64,000 nt of DNA, taken from Cryobacterium roopkundense. GTDB taxonomy: Bacteria > Actinomycetota > Actinomycetes > Actinomycetales > Microbacteriaceae. Shown one piece after another: positions 17,509 to 25,554 of the stretch. The position numbers and the translations under genes were made by a program. The first letter of the stretch is position 1. Every line of letters begins with the position of its first letter. The notes below the pieces were generated by a model. The model was not told the origin of the DNA and ran no database searches. It saw only the letters and a program-made list of their open reading frames with translations. The DNA lies in assembly GCF_014200405.1 (NCBI RefSeq), contig NZ_JACHBQ010000001.1, positions 3,782,001 to 3,846,000 of the forward strand. The letters run 5' to 3'.

Positions 17509-18411
17509 TCAGCCCAATCTGTGGAGAACTCCCGGTGCAGAGCCACCTGTGGACAACTTCGTGCCGGCGACCGCGAGCAGGTGCAGAGCCGCGGCATCCG
17601 CTGAACCGGGCACGGGCGCATAGGTCATCATTCGGTGGCCGTCATCACCCGGGAGGTGCATCACCTCGAAGTGCAGGTCGACGTCGCCGACCTCCGGGTG
17701 ACGAAACTGCTTGGTGCCGCACACGCAGCGTTGCACCGGATGCTTAGCCCACAAGCCCGCGAATTCCGGGCTCTTGAGCGTGAGCTCGCCGACGAGCCGC
17801 ATGAGTTGCGGGTCATCGGCGAATTGAGCTGCCACGAACCGAAGCGAGGCCACCGCGAGCCGAGCCTCGGCCGGCCAGCTGCGGTACAGGTCGCGGGTGT
17901 GCGCGTCAAGGAAGAGCAAGCGCGTGAGGTTCGGTCGGTCCAGCGGTCGCGTGGGGGCCTCGAATGCGAGGTGACCAGCCAATAGCAGGTGGCCGAGGCT
18001 ATTCCAGGCGAGCACCTCGCTGCGGCGCCCGAGCACCACGCCGGGCACGTTCGTCATCGCCTCAAGCAGTTGCAGGGTGCCCGGTCGAGCGTGTTCCGCT
18101 TTCGGCACGGACCGGCGCCCTGCCCGAACCGGCGTGGCCAGGTCGTGCAGGTGCTCGCGTTCATCCGCGTTGAGGTTGAGTGCGCGGGCCAGCGACTCGA
18201 CAACGGATGCCGACGCGTGCGTCGCCTGCCCCTGCTCGAGCCGCGTGTAGTACGTGGCCGAAACACCGGCGAGCTGAGCCAGCTCTTCGCGCCTCAGGCC
18301 GGGAACCCTGCGAGCTCCATACGAGGTGACCCCGGCAGCCTCGGGGGTGAGCGCCGCCCGACGGACGCGCAGAAACTCGCCCAGTTCGTCGGATGCTCCG
18401 GTTGCGTTCAC
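17509..18411 (-). CDS. XRE-family transcriptional regulator with MmyB-like ligand domain
   Basis: The 300-aa protein has an N-terminal helix-turn-helix (residues about 30-85) containing VPGLRREELAQLAGVSATYYTRLEQG. An MmyB-type sensor domain of about 190 residues follows, seen in GVVLGRRSEVLAWNSLGHLLL and in the late FRHPEVGDVDLHFEVMHLPGDDG. Members of this group are repressors or activators of neighbouring exporter or dehydrogenase genes. It is transcribed divergently from the DHA2 exporter at 18571, with 159 bp between them, which suggests it regulates that gene. The ATG at 18411 is the natural start before the conserved ELGEFLRVRRAAL. Confidence 0.85.
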   Translation of the reverse strand: MNATGASDELGEFLRVRRAALTPEAAGVTSYGARRVPGLRREELAQLAGVSATYYTRLEQGQATHASASVVESLARALNLNADEREHLHDLATPVRAGRRSVPKAEHARPGTLQLLEAMTNVPGVVLGRRSEVLAWNSLGHLLLAGHLAFEAPTRPLDRPNLTRLLFLDAHTRDLYRSWPAEARLAVASLRFVAAQFADDPQLMRLVGELTLKSPEFAGLWAKHPVQRCVCGTKQFRHPEVGDVDLHFEVMHLPGDDGHRMMTYAPVPGSADAAALHLLAVAGTKLSTGGSAPGVLHRLG

Positions 18412-18570
18412 GACTTTAGTCTGGCGGAACCGCGCACGTCCTGCCTATCCCTGTGGGTGCCAGGGTGTCCGGGCGTGGGCAAAGCCGGGCGTGGTGCCCG
18501 ATCCCGCAGTCGCGGAGAGTCGGCTGCAGGTGCCCGAATCGTTTGGGCACGCATCAGAGAAGGGTCCGAT

Positions 18571-19989
18571 ATGCCCGACACGGACATCCGTCAGCTCCGC
18601 CCCGCACCGAAGGTAACCGGGCGACAACGAATCGTTCTCGCCGTCCTGCTCACGGCTAGCTTCACCCTCGCCATCGATTTTTCGATTCTCAACGTGGCGC
18701 TGCCTACGATCGGCGGCGACGTGGGTTTCTCGCTCGATCACCTGCAATGGATCTCGACCGCCTTCGCGCTGAGCGCTGCGGGCTTCACGCTGTTCTTCGG
18801 GCGCCTCGCCGACCTCGTCGGTCGCCGACGCCTCTTCTTGTTGGGCATGGCCCTGCTCGGTGCGTCATCGCTCGCCGGCGGGCTCGCTCACGAACCGGTT
18901 CTTCTCCTCACGGCCCGCGTTGCCCAGGGGCTGGCTACCGCGATGGTCGTTCCCTCCGCACTTTCGCTGCTCACGACGTCATTCGCCGAAGGCCCGATGC
19001 GCGCGCAGGCGCTGGGTCTCAACGGTGCACTGATGGCCGCCGGCTTCACGACAGGAGCGATCCTGGGCGGCCTGCTCACCGACCTTGTGAGCTGGCGTTG
19101 GGCCTTCTTTGCCAACGTTGTGGTGGCGATCCTCGTGCTCGTCATGGCCCCGCTCGTGATCACGGACTCTGCCCGTCGTGAACGCACGCCACTCGATCTG
19201 GCTGGCGCGGTCACCGTGACGCTCGGGCTGCTCGCCCTCGTCTTCGGCCTCACGACCGCGGGCGAGTCGGGGTGGGCGGCCCCGTTCGCGTGGGGCCCCA
19301 TCGCGGGTGGTCTCGCGCTTCTGGGCATTTTCGGCATGGTGGAAAATCGTGTGTCTCGGCCACTCGTACCGCTTCGGGTACTGCGTCGGCCGACCGTCGC
19401 CTGGGCTAATGCGGCGGGCCTGCTCGCATTTGCCACCGAGACGTCTCTCGTGTTCGTACTCACGCTCTACCTGCAAAAGGTGCTCGACTACTCCGCCCTG
19501 GCCACCGGGCTATCCTTCGCCGTGCTCGGCGCGGGAACCGTCATCGGCGGCATCATTGGCCCGCAGGTCATCGGCCGGTTGGGATCCCCCCGGGCGATTG
19601 TCGTGGGTCTTCTCGTTCAGGCCGCGGCAACCGTTCCCTTGGTCTTTCTCGGCACCGACCCTGCGTGGATCGCCGTGATAATGGTCGCCACCTTCGTGGG
19701 CGGTGTGGCCAATCTCGTGGCGATCGTGGGTTACGTGGTGACCGCAACATCGGGTCTGCCCGACCACGAGCAGGGGCTCGCCACGGGCCTTGTGACTATG
19801 AGCCAGCAGGTGGGCATCACCCTGGGCATCCCCGTGATGTCCGCCATCGTCGCGGCGAGTCTCTCCACGCGCGGCGGCTCAGCCCTCCTCACCGGTATCA
19901 CCTCGGCGATCGGCGTCAATGCGGCTCTGTGCGTGCTCGCCGCGGCATCCGTTGCCTGGTTCCTGCGGCCCTCGCGCACGGACCGCTAG
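18571..19989 (+). CDS. MFS drug:H+ antiporter, DHA2 (EmrB/QacA) type
   Basis: The 472-aa membrane protein has about fourteen helices. Helix 1 reads FTLAIDFSILNVALPTI, with the acidic residue and the NVALP motif of the 14-helix family. Loop 2-3 shows GRLADLVGRRRLF. Such proteins export hydrophobic drugs or dyes by proton antiport. I chose ATG 18571 (MPDTDIRQLRP), preceded by AGAGAAGGGTCCGAT. An upstream extension of the same frame runs antisense through the regulator gene and is not protein-like. Placement opposite an XRE/MmyB regulator suggests ligand-induced expression. Confidence 0.85.
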   Translation: MPDTDIRQLRPAPKVTGRQRIVLAVLLTASFTLAIDFSILNVALPTIGGDVGFSLDHLQWISTAFALSAAGFTLFFGRLADLVGRRRLFLLGMALLGASSLAGGLAHEPVLLLTARVAQGLATAMVVPSALSLLTTSFAEGPMRAQALGLNGALMAAGFTTGAILGGLLTDLVSWRWAFFANVVVAILVLVMAPLVITDSARRERTPLDLAGAVTVTLGLLALVFGLTTAGESGWAAPFAWGPIAGGLALLGIFGMVENRVSRPLVPLRVLRRPTVAWANAAGLLAFATETSLVFVLTLYLQKVLDYSALATGLSFAVLGAGTVIGGIIGPQVIGRLGSPRAIVVGLLVQAAATVPLVFLGTDPAWIAVIMVATFVGGVANLVAIVGYVVTATSGLPDHEQGLATGLVTMSQQVGITLGIPVMSAIVAASLSTRGGSALLTGITSAIGVNAALCVLAAASVAWFLRPSRTDR

Positions 19990-20044
19990 CGGCGGCGGGC
20001 CTGGATGTCAGCGGGAAACCCCCCCAGCGGGAGCCTCTCACGCG

Positions 20045-20212
20045 TTACGTGCGGGCGGGCCCGTGACCTTGCTCCGGTTCGCCAGCCGCAAGGATCGCGC
20101 TCTTGCGCCGTCCCCAGCGGACGAAAAGCCCGAGAGCCACCAGGATCCCCACCACGACGAGAATTTGGACGATCACCCAGAAGTTCCACCAAGAAAAAGC
20201 ACCGAAGTCCAT
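20045..20212 (-). CDS. 55-aa single-pass membrane protein
   Basis: This short gene runs from ATG 20212 to TAA 20045. The product starts MDFGAFSWWNFWV, continues with one strongly hydrophobic helix (VIVQILVVVGILVALGLFV, residues 13-31) and ends with a basic then polar tail (RWGRRKSAILAAGEPEQGH). The positively charged residues right after the helix predict an outside-in topology with the C-terminus in the cytoplasm. A strong ribosome site GAGGGTGG lies 6 bases before the ATG. It converges with the DHA2 exporter gene, with 55 bp between the stops. No family is recognised; the RBS and the clear helix are the support. Confidence 0.6.
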   Translation of the reverse strand: MDFGAFSWWNFWVIVQILVVVGILVALGLFVRWGRRKSAILAAGEPEQGHGPART

Positions 20213-20690
20213 ATCGACCACCCTCGATTCACGGACACCTGAGAGTCCTACTTAGCCCGAGCTTACGACCCGACGGCCGTTCAGGACAATGCCGCCGTCG
20301 AGTGGAGGGCCGGGAGCGAGGCTCCCGAGCGGCCCGAAAGACGGACGGCCAACGCGACAGATCTAGGGCCAGACCACCCGGCGGCTGATGGCGCCGATGC
20401 CGTGTCACTTAGGAACCTCCACGGGGTCACGGGCAGGACGCCCGGTGCGTCAGGTACCGTCGGTAGTGAGCGGTCGAGATGTCGTTGGGAGCAATGAGTG
20501 TCGGGGGAACCCTCGATGGAACAAGTTGGTGACCGCTGAGCGGCAGCCGGACCTTGAAAGACACGGATCTTGACCAAGTCCCAGAGCCAAGGCTGGGCTC
20601 GTTCGGTGTTCCGAAGGGGAACCCCCTGCGGGACAAAAGCAGCATCCCGGAATACCTTAGTTTTGTAAGACATCACTTTGTCTTCCCCGC
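20213..20690. other. non-coding stretch without recognisable genes
   Basis: These 478 bp contain no reading frame that looks like a protein on either strand, no tRNA and no clear promoter pair. Base composition is mixed, and the last 80 bp turn AT-rich just before the transposase remnant. The segment likely includes debris from an insertion event, but I cannot name its parts. Confidence 0.5.
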
Positions 20691-20943
20691 TGCCGTCAGC
20701 CCGCCAAGGCCCGAGAACTGCTTGAGAAGCTCAGAGGCCATACAGCGGTCACTTACAAGGGCGTCCCCGCGCCGGTGCAGGTCGGCAAACGCTGGGTCAT
20801 TGAGCGCACCAACTCTTGGAACAACCGAGGTGTCACACGGATACTCGCGATCTGCACCGAACGACGCATTGAGGTCTTTAACGCCCTGATCGCATTGGCC
20901 ACACGCGTCATCGTCATTCGCCAGCGTCGTCGAGCCTTGGGCG
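20691..20943 (+). pseudogene. IS5-family transposase, C-terminal remnant
   Basis: The plus frame through 20691-20943 encodes KGVPAPVQVGKRWVIERTNS, then WNNRGVTRILAICTERR and VFNALIALATRVIVIRQRR. The WVIERTNSW..CTERR pattern, with the catalytic Glu in ERT, is the C-terminal DDE block of IS5-family transposases. The first two catalytic Asp residues and the N-terminus are absent, and no start codon fits, so this is a truncated relic. It sits at the edge of the copper island, 128 bp from the csoR stop. Confidence 0.7.
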
Positions 20944-21071
20944 GGGAGCGCGGTGCTGCCACCAAGCGGGCAGCCCCGTGCTCGAAGGCTGATCCATCAC
21001 TCTGGCGCTCTATTACAGTACAAGCTCTTGCGTCCGTCTGCCCGCGACTTCGTGCATTTGGCTGGCAGCGG

Positions 21072-21401
21072 TCAAGAGCGGACGAGGCGGGCTATGGCGG
21101 CGGAGGCTTCCTTCATCTTGATTTCTGCCTGCTCGCCGCCGAGCTTGGCGGCGTCGACGACGCAGTGTTTGAGGTGGTCATCGAGGAGTCCGAGTGCGAC
21201 GCCTTCCAGCGCCTTGGTGAGGGCCGAGATCTGGGTGAGGATGTCGATGCAGTATATTTCCTCGTCGACCATGCGTTGGATGCCGCGGGTCTGGCCTTCG
21301 ATGCGTTTGAGACGGGCGAGGTATTGGCTTTTGTCACCGATGTAGCCGTGCGTGATGTGGCACGCCTCTGTGGTGGCCTCGGCGGGAGTGATTGTGCCCA
21401 T
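21072..21401 (-). CDS. csoR: copper-sensing transcriptional repressor CsoR
   Basis: The 109-aa all-helical repressor releases its operator when it binds Cu(I). The metal ligands are Cys51, His76 and Cys80, with the 25- and 4-residue spacing of the M. tuberculosis protein (Cys36, His61, Cys65). The core ARLKRIEGQTRGIQRMV is the standard DNA-contact helix. I start at ATG 21401 (MGTITPAEATTEACHITHGY), preceded by AAAGGA 7 bases upstream. It has an extra N-terminal Cys/His cluster (ACHITHG). It lies 11 bp downstream of the CPVM peptide gene, in the same direction as the copper genes. Confidence 0.92.
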   Translation of the reverse strand: MGTITPAEATTEACHITHGYIGDKSQYLARLKRIEGQTRGIQRMVDEEIYCIDILTQISALTKALEGVALGLLDDHLKHCVVDAAKLGGEQAEIKMKEASAAIARLVRS

Positions 21402-21412
21402 GTCGTTGTCCT

Positions 21413-21598
21413 TTAGCGGTTGCCCTCGTAATCGCGGAAGAGTTCTGCGGATTCGGCGTCTGCCTTCACGACCTGGCTTCCCGTCATGACAGGGCACTCC
21501 GCGAGGTCGTCGCTACTGGCGCCGAGGAGCGTCTGGGCAGACGGAGGCATGGTGGTGGCCTTGTCGGTGGCGTCGGTGCTGCAACAGCTGTTGCTCAT
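21413..21598 (-). CDS. 61-aa cysteine-containing peptide with AECPVM motif (half YHS-like domain)
   Basis: The peptide begins MSNSCCSTDA and continues to AECPVMTGSQVVKADAESAE, then LFRDYEGNR, and stops. That block resembles the first half of YHS-type metal-binding domains (CPVM..V..ADAE..G..R.Y.G), but the second half with its Cys pair is missing. It has three cysteines: Cys5, Cys6 and the Cys of the CPVM motif. It sits directly before csoR and behind a CsoR-like box at 21664-21680. A role as a copper carrier or buffer is inference. The ATG at 21598 has AAAGGAAA close upstream. Confidence 0.65.
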   Translation of the reverse strand: MSNSCCSTDATDKATTMPPSAQTLLGASSDDLAECPVMTGSQVVKADAESAELFRDYEGNR

Positions 21599-21663
21599 AG
21601 ATGGGTTTCCTTTCGGTGGGACGGGGAAAGTTCGAATGGACTGAGGTGGATGTCGCTACAAGC

Positions 21664-21680
21664 ATACCCCCATGGGGTAT
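21664..21680. promoter_or_regulatory. CsoR-like operator upstream of the CPVM peptide and csoR
   Basis: The 17-bp sequence ATACCCCCATGGGGTAT has 7-bp inverted arms (ATACCCC/GGGGTAT) around a 3-bp centre, matching the TACCCC-N-GGGGTA operators bound by CsoR. It lies 66 bp before the peptide gene at 21598 and just after the stop of the upstream peptide gene, so it can give csoR an autoregulated internal promoter. Confidence 0.75.
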
Positions 21681-21684
21681 AAAC

Positions 21685-21858
21685 TCAACAGGTCTGAAAA
21701 GACCCGCTGGCGGGAGTGCCATGCGGCACTGTTCGGGTGGGGCCGGCCGTCTCGGCGTCAAGCCTGACGGCTGTGCGCCCCGCCATGACCGGACACTCGG
21801 CGCGGTCCACCTGGCAGTCACGCGTGAACTGCGATGCGGGCGCGTGGTCTTGGCACAC
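21685..21858 (-). CDS. 57-aa second AECPVM peptide, partly degenerate
   Basis: A GTG at 21858 opens a 57-codon frame ending at TGA 21685. The product begins MCQDHAPASQFTRDCQVDR, then reads AECPVMAGRTAVRLDAETAG, and ends with an unrelated-looking GPTRTVPHGTPASGSFQTC. The AECPVM.G...V..DAE block aligns with the peptide at 21413-21598, but the part after DAETAG diverges, as if shifted or decayed. GAGAG about 8 bases upstream could serve as a ribosome site. It follows copA by 27 bp on the same strand. It may be a real small metal-binding peptide or a fading duplicate. Confidence 0.45.
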   Translation of the reverse strand: MCQDHAPASQFTRDCQVDRAECPVMAGRTAVRLDAETAGPTRTVPHGTPASGSFQTC

Positions 21859-21885
21859 AATTGATCTCTCTATGGGCGGGGATGG

Positions 21886-24204
21886 TTAAACGCCCTGCAG
21901 TTGCTGCACGGGACTGTGCGGCGCTGAGGTGGACGCCGTGGTGTTCGCCTTGGATTTGAAGGACCGTAGGCGAAGGCTGTTGCTGACCACGAATACGCTG
22001 GAGAATGCCATGGCGGCTCCGGCGAGCATCGGGTTCAGTAGTCCGAACGCGGCCAGCGGAATAGCTGCGACGTTGTAGGCGAAGGCCCAGAACAGGTTTG
22101 TCTTGATGGTGCCCAGGGTCTTGCGAGACAGGCGGATGGCATCGGCGGCAGAGCGGAGGTCTCCGCGCACCAGTGTGATGTCCGCGGCTTCGATCGCGAC
22201 GTCTGTTCCGGTTCCCATTGCCAGGCCCAGGTCGGCCTGTGCGAGGGCCGCGGCGTCGTTGACCCCGTCGCCGACCATGGCCACGACCTTCCCTTCGAAC
22301 TGCAAGCGGGTGATGACGTCGACCTTGTCTTGGGGCATCACTTCGGCAATGACCTCGGTGATTCCTACCTCGGCCGCGACTTGCTCGGCGACCGCCCGGT
22401 TGTCTCCGGTTAGGAGCACCGGAGTGAGCCCGAGCGCTTTGAGCTGGGCGATCGCCTCGGCGCTGGTGGCTTTGACCGCGTCGGCGACGACCAGAACCGC
22501 GCGGGCCTCACCATCCCAAGCGACAGTGACTGCGGTCTTCCCTTGAGATTCCGCGGTGGCCTTTGCGAGGGCGAGTGTCCTGGGAAGGTGTACGGACCAG
22601 TCCGCGAGCAGGCTTTCGCGCCCAACGAGCACGGCATGGCCCTCCACGGCGCCCTGCACGCCTTTGCCTTCAACATTCGTAAACGATTCCGGCATTGGAA
22701 GTAATCCGATCTGCTGGGTTGCGCCCTTGGCGATGGCTTGGGCGATCGGGTGTTCGGAGGCGTCCTCCAGGGCGCCGGCCAGCCTCAGGACATCCTCGCG
22801 GGTGGTTCCGTCGGCGGTGAACACGTCAAGCAGCGTCATCTTGCCCGTAGTAACCGTTCCAGTCTTGTCGAGCACGATCGTGTCGACCTTGCGGGTGGAC
22901 TCTAGTATTTCCGGGCCTTTGATCAGGATGCCTAGCTGGGCGCCCCGTCCGGTGCCGACCAGCAACGCGGTCGGCGTTGCGAGTCCGAGGGCGCAGGGGC
23001 AAGCAATGATGAGTACCGCGACGGCGGCCGTGAACGCGGCGCTGAGCGGGTAGCCGGCACCGATCCAGGCGCCGAGCACTCCGACGGCGATGGCGATGAC
23101 GATCGGTACGACGATTCCGGAGACCTTGTCGGCAAGGCGCTGGACCTCGGCTTTGCCGGACTGGGCGTCTTCGACGAGCCGGGCCATCTGTGCGAGCTGG
23201 GTGTCCGACCCGACCCGGGTGGCGCGCACGACCAGACGGCCGCCGGCATTGACGGTTGCGCCGGTCACAGCGTCGCCCTCACCGACTTCGACTGGGATTG
23301 ACTCGCCGGTGAGCATACTTGCGTCCACCGCCGAGGTGCCCGCGACTACCACTCCGTCCGTGGCGATCTTTTCACCCGGGCGGATGACGAACTCGTCACC
23401 CACCGTCAACTGCTCGACGGGGATTCGTGTTTCCACCCCATCCCGGAGGACCGCGACCTCCTTGGCCCCCATCCCGAGCAGGGCGCGCAGGGCGGCCCCC
23501 GCCTGACGCTTGGACCGCTTCTCGAAGTAGCGCCCAGCAAGGATGAACATGGTCACTCCGGCGGCGACCTCCAGATAGATGTTCCCGGCCCCGTCTGACG
23601 GGTTGATCGTGAACGAGAAACCGTGGGTCATTCCGGGCTGTCCGGCTGTGCCAAGGAACAGCGCGAAGAGTGACCACAGCAACGCGGCAGTCGTGCCGAC
23701 CGAGACCAGCGTGTCCATCGTGGCCGCGCCGTGGCGCAGGTTGGTCCATGCGGCCTTGTGAAAGGGCCAGGCAGCCCACACGATCACGGGCGCGGCCAGA
23801 GTCAGGGACGCCCACTGCCAATAGTTGAACTGCAGTGCGGGGATCATGGCCATCATGATGACCGGCACGGACAGCACGATCGAAGCGATCAGCCTGTTCC
23901 GAAGCGATGTCAGCTCTGTGTCGGGCGGCTCCGCATCTTCGCTCGTCTGGTGGGCTGTTTTCGGCGTGGGGAGTGCCGCCGTGTAACCGGTCTTTTCGAC
24001 CTCGGCGATTAGCGCCAATGGGTCCAGGCTGGCGGGGGCGGTGACCTTCGCCTTTTCGGTGGCGTAGTTGACGGTCGCGATCACGCCCTCGAGCTTGTTC
24101 AGCTTCTTCTCGATCCGCATGGCACAGGAGGCGCAGGTCATCCCCCCGATTTCTAGTTCGATGGTGTTGTCCAGCGTTTGCGGCTGGGTCGATGTCGTGG
24201 ACAT
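21886..24204 (-). CDS. copA: Cu(I)-exporting P1B-type ATPase
   Basis: The 772-aa membrane pump exports Cu(I) using ATP. An N-terminal heavy-metal domain has [16 protein letters not shown] (residues about 19-34). Eight membrane segments follow, with the transport CPC in [17 protein letters not shown], the phosphorylated Asp in [11 protein letters not shown], the HP motif in ASEHPIAQA and the hinge [18 protein letters not shown]. The length is normal for one-domain CopA. On the minus strand it follows the exported binding protein (24269) after 64 bp and precedes the CPVM peptides and csoR. Expression is very probably under CsoR through the boxes at 25434-25511. Confidence 0.95.
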   Translation of the reverse strand: MSTTSTQPQTLDNTIELEIGGMTCASCAMRIEKKLNKLEGVIATVNYATEKAKVTAPASLDPLALIAEVEKTGYTAALPTPKTAHQTSEDAEPPDTELTSLRNRLIASIVLSVPVIMMAMIPALQFNYWQWASLTLAAPVIVWAAWPFHKAAWTNLRHGAATMDTLVSVGTTAALLWSLFALFLGTAGQPGMTHGFSFTINPSDGAGNIYLEVAAGVTMFILAGRYFEKRSKRQAGAALRALLGMGAKEVAVLRDGVETRIPVEQLTVGDEFVIRPGEKIATDGVVVAGTSAVDASMLTGESIPVEVGEGDAVTGATVNAGGRLVVRATRVGSDTQLAQMARLVEDAQSGKAEVQRLADKVSGIVVPIVIAIAVGVLGAWIGAGYPLSAAFTAAVAVLIIACPCALGLATPTALLVGTGRGAQLGILIKGPEILESTRKVDTIVLDKTGTVTTGKMTLLDVFTADGTTREDVLRLAGALEDASEHPIAQAIAKGATQQIGLLPMPESFTNVEGKGVQGAVEGHAVLVGRESLLADWSVHLPRTLALAKATAESQGKTAVTVAWDGEARAVLVVADAVKATSAEAIAQLKALGLTPVLLTGDNRAVAEQVAAEVGITEVIAEVMPQDKVDVITRLQFEGKVVAMVGDGVNDAAALAQADLGLAMGTGTDVAIEAADITLVRGDLRSAADAIRLSRKTLGTIKTNLFWAFAYNVAAIPLAAFGLLNPMLAGAAMAFSSVFVVSNSLRLRSFKSKANTTASTSAPHSPVQQLQGV

Positions 24205-24268
24205 GGTTCCTCCTCGGTGGTGCGCTTCCTGATCACGGGATCGGCGAGGCGCGCGGTGTCTATGGTGG

Positions 24269-25198
24269 TCAGTGCCCGGAATGTTCAGCAGGCTCGCCCG
24301 GATCCGCGGACGTGGCGAGCCCGGTGGCGGTGAGGACGAATTGGGCCGTGTGGACCTGTCCGTCGACCTGGAAGTCCAGGTAGAGCAGGTAGCGTCCCGG
24401 GGTCGGGGCCTCGGTCATGAATGTCACGTCCGGGCCGGAAACAGCCCCGGGCCGGGGTTCTTCGCCCTCGGGGTGGACGTGCAGGTAAGCCAGGTCTCCT
24501 TCGCGCAGGGCGACAAGGTGGCCGTAGGAACCCAGGTACGGCTGCAGCGTCGTGACCGGTTCGCCTTCACGGGAAACCGAGACTGTGAGCATGGCCTGTT
24601 CGCTGGCGCTCAGCGTGCCGGTGAGGTCCACGTTGTAGCCATCGACCGTATCCACGGCCGAAATTGGCGCCGGCGTGGCGGGGGCGAATTCTCCGGCCGC
24701 CTGAACCGTTCTGGTCAGCGTGATGTTCTGTCCCGTTGCTGCTGGGACGATATCCGCGTAGACCCGATAGCTGCCAGCGGCGTTCCACTTCCAAGGCAGC
24801 GACCATACGCCAAGGGCGTCTAGGGCTGGATGTACGTGGCGGAACTGGGTCCCGTCCGTGCGCACCACGATCAGATGGAGTTTCTTGTCATGGGAAGGCT
24901 CGAAGTCGGTGACCGGCTTTCCTGTGGCGTCGGAGATCGTGAACGAGAGTGTTCCCTCCTGACCTGCCATCCTGGGGGACGAGATCTCCCCCAGGAGGAA
25001 CCCGTCCTGCTCTATCGACAGGCCTTGCACGGATGCCGCTGGCCGTGTGTCGTTTCTGTCCATGACCTGTCCTTCCGTTGGCTGTGCCCAGACCGCCGCG
25101 GCTTGGGAAGGGACCACTGCGCCTGCGGTAGCAAATGAAGCGATATATAAGGCCGCCAGTCCCAATCCAAAGAGTCCGAGCTTTACGGGGACATTCAC
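24269..25198 (-). CDS. exported His-rich heavy-metal-associated protein
   Basis: This 309-aa protein has an N-terminal signal/anchor helix ([20 protein letters not shown], residues 8-27). A periplasm-side part follows, with two similar beta-domains. Histidine motifs are [25 protein letters not shown] and YLHVHPEGE, and the protein ends EHSGH. Proteins of this type sit in actinobacterial copper operons, where they are annotated as heavy-metal-binding. The repeated HVHP signatures, one per domain, suggest metal ligands outside the membrane. Its start overlaps the copZ stop by 4 bp, so the two are translated together, and copA follows. Confidence 0.75.
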   Translation of the reverse strand: MNVPVKLGLFGLGLAALYIASFATAGAVVPSQAAAVWAQPTEGQVMDRNDTRPAASVQGLSIEQDGFLLGEISSPRMAGQEGTLSFTISDATGKPVTDFEPSHDKKLHLIVVRTDGTQFRHVHPALDALGVWSLPWKWNAAGSYRVYADIVPAATGQNITLTRTVQAAGEFAPATPAPISAVDTVDGYNVDLTGTLSASEQAMLTVSVSREGEPVTTLQPYLGSYGHLVALREGDLAYLHVHPEGEEPRPGAVSGPDVTFMTEAPTPGRYLLYLDFQVDGQVHTAQFVLTATGLATSADPGEPAEHSGH

Positions 25199-25407
25199 GG
25201 AACACGCACCGCCCGGTAGCCGGCTTCCACGACCGCTGCGAGGACGGCTGTATCGTCCAACTCCCCAGGGCCTGTTAAGACAAGCATTCCGGTCTTCGCA
25301 CTCACGTCAATCGACTGGATGCCTGCTATCTGACTGACCTCTTCCCGGATCGAAGTCTCGCAATGACCGCAGGTCATCCCGGTCACCTGATATTCGCGCT
25401 TGGTCAT
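25195..25407 (-). CDS. copZ: copper chaperone CopZ (HMA domain)
   Basis: This 70-aa single heavy-metal-associated domain delivers Cu(I) to CopA in the cytoplasm. It has GMTCGHCETSIREEV with the CxxC pair at about residues 14-17, and the usual beta-alpha-beta pattern (IQSIDVSAKTGMLVLTG). It is the first gene of the copper operon and reads away from the divergent MFS gene. The ribosome site AGGAGAG is 6-7 bases before ATG 25407, and the 3' end overlaps the next gene by 4 bp. Confidence 0.93.
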   Translation of the reverse strand: MTKREYQVTGMTCGHCETSIREEVSQIAGIQSIDVSAKTGMLVLTGPGELDDTAVLAAVVEAGYRAVRVP

Positions 25408-25433
25408 AAAGCTCTCCTTTGCTGATTCGAAGT

Positions 25434-25452
25434 TATACCCCTAGGGGGTACC
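25434..25452. promoter_or_regulatory. CsoR-like box 1 (copZ-proximal)
   Basis: The core TACCCCTAGGGGGTA at 25436-25450 is a near-perfect palindrome of the CsoR operator form. It lies 29 bp before the copZ start, in the right place to block its promoter or leader. Confidence 0.8.
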
Positions 25453-25467
25453 AATACTGACAACCAT

Positions 25468-25484
25468 ATACCCACTGGGGGTAT
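25468..25484. promoter_or_regulatory. CsoR-like box 2 (central)
   Basis: ATACCCACTGGGGGTAT at 25468-25484 is an imperfect palindrome of the same class as the neighbouring boxes. It lies midway between copZ and the MFS gene and could act on both directions. Confidence 0.7.
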
Positions 25485-25495
25485 TCCTGTTACGG

Positions 25496-25511
25496 TACCC
25501 CCGTAGGGTAT
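25496..25511. promoter_or_regulatory. CsoR-like box 3 (MFS-proximal)
   Basis: TACCCCCGTAGGGTAT at 25496-25511 again shows the TACCC/GGGTA arms. It lies 43 bp before the MFS start at 25555, suggesting that the exporter gene is also copper-responsive. Confidence 0.65.
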
Positions 25512-25554
25512 CTATCAGAATCGCCGTGATCGGCACCATCGAAGGGAATCTGGA

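Noticed and set aside
20281..20676. 131-codon minus frame in the spacer before the transposase remnant
   Set aside because: No family resemblance, no ribosome site, and biased composition.
21601..21864. 87-codon plus frame opposite the CPVM peptides
   Set aside because: It runs through the CsoR box and against the peptide genes, and shows no motif.
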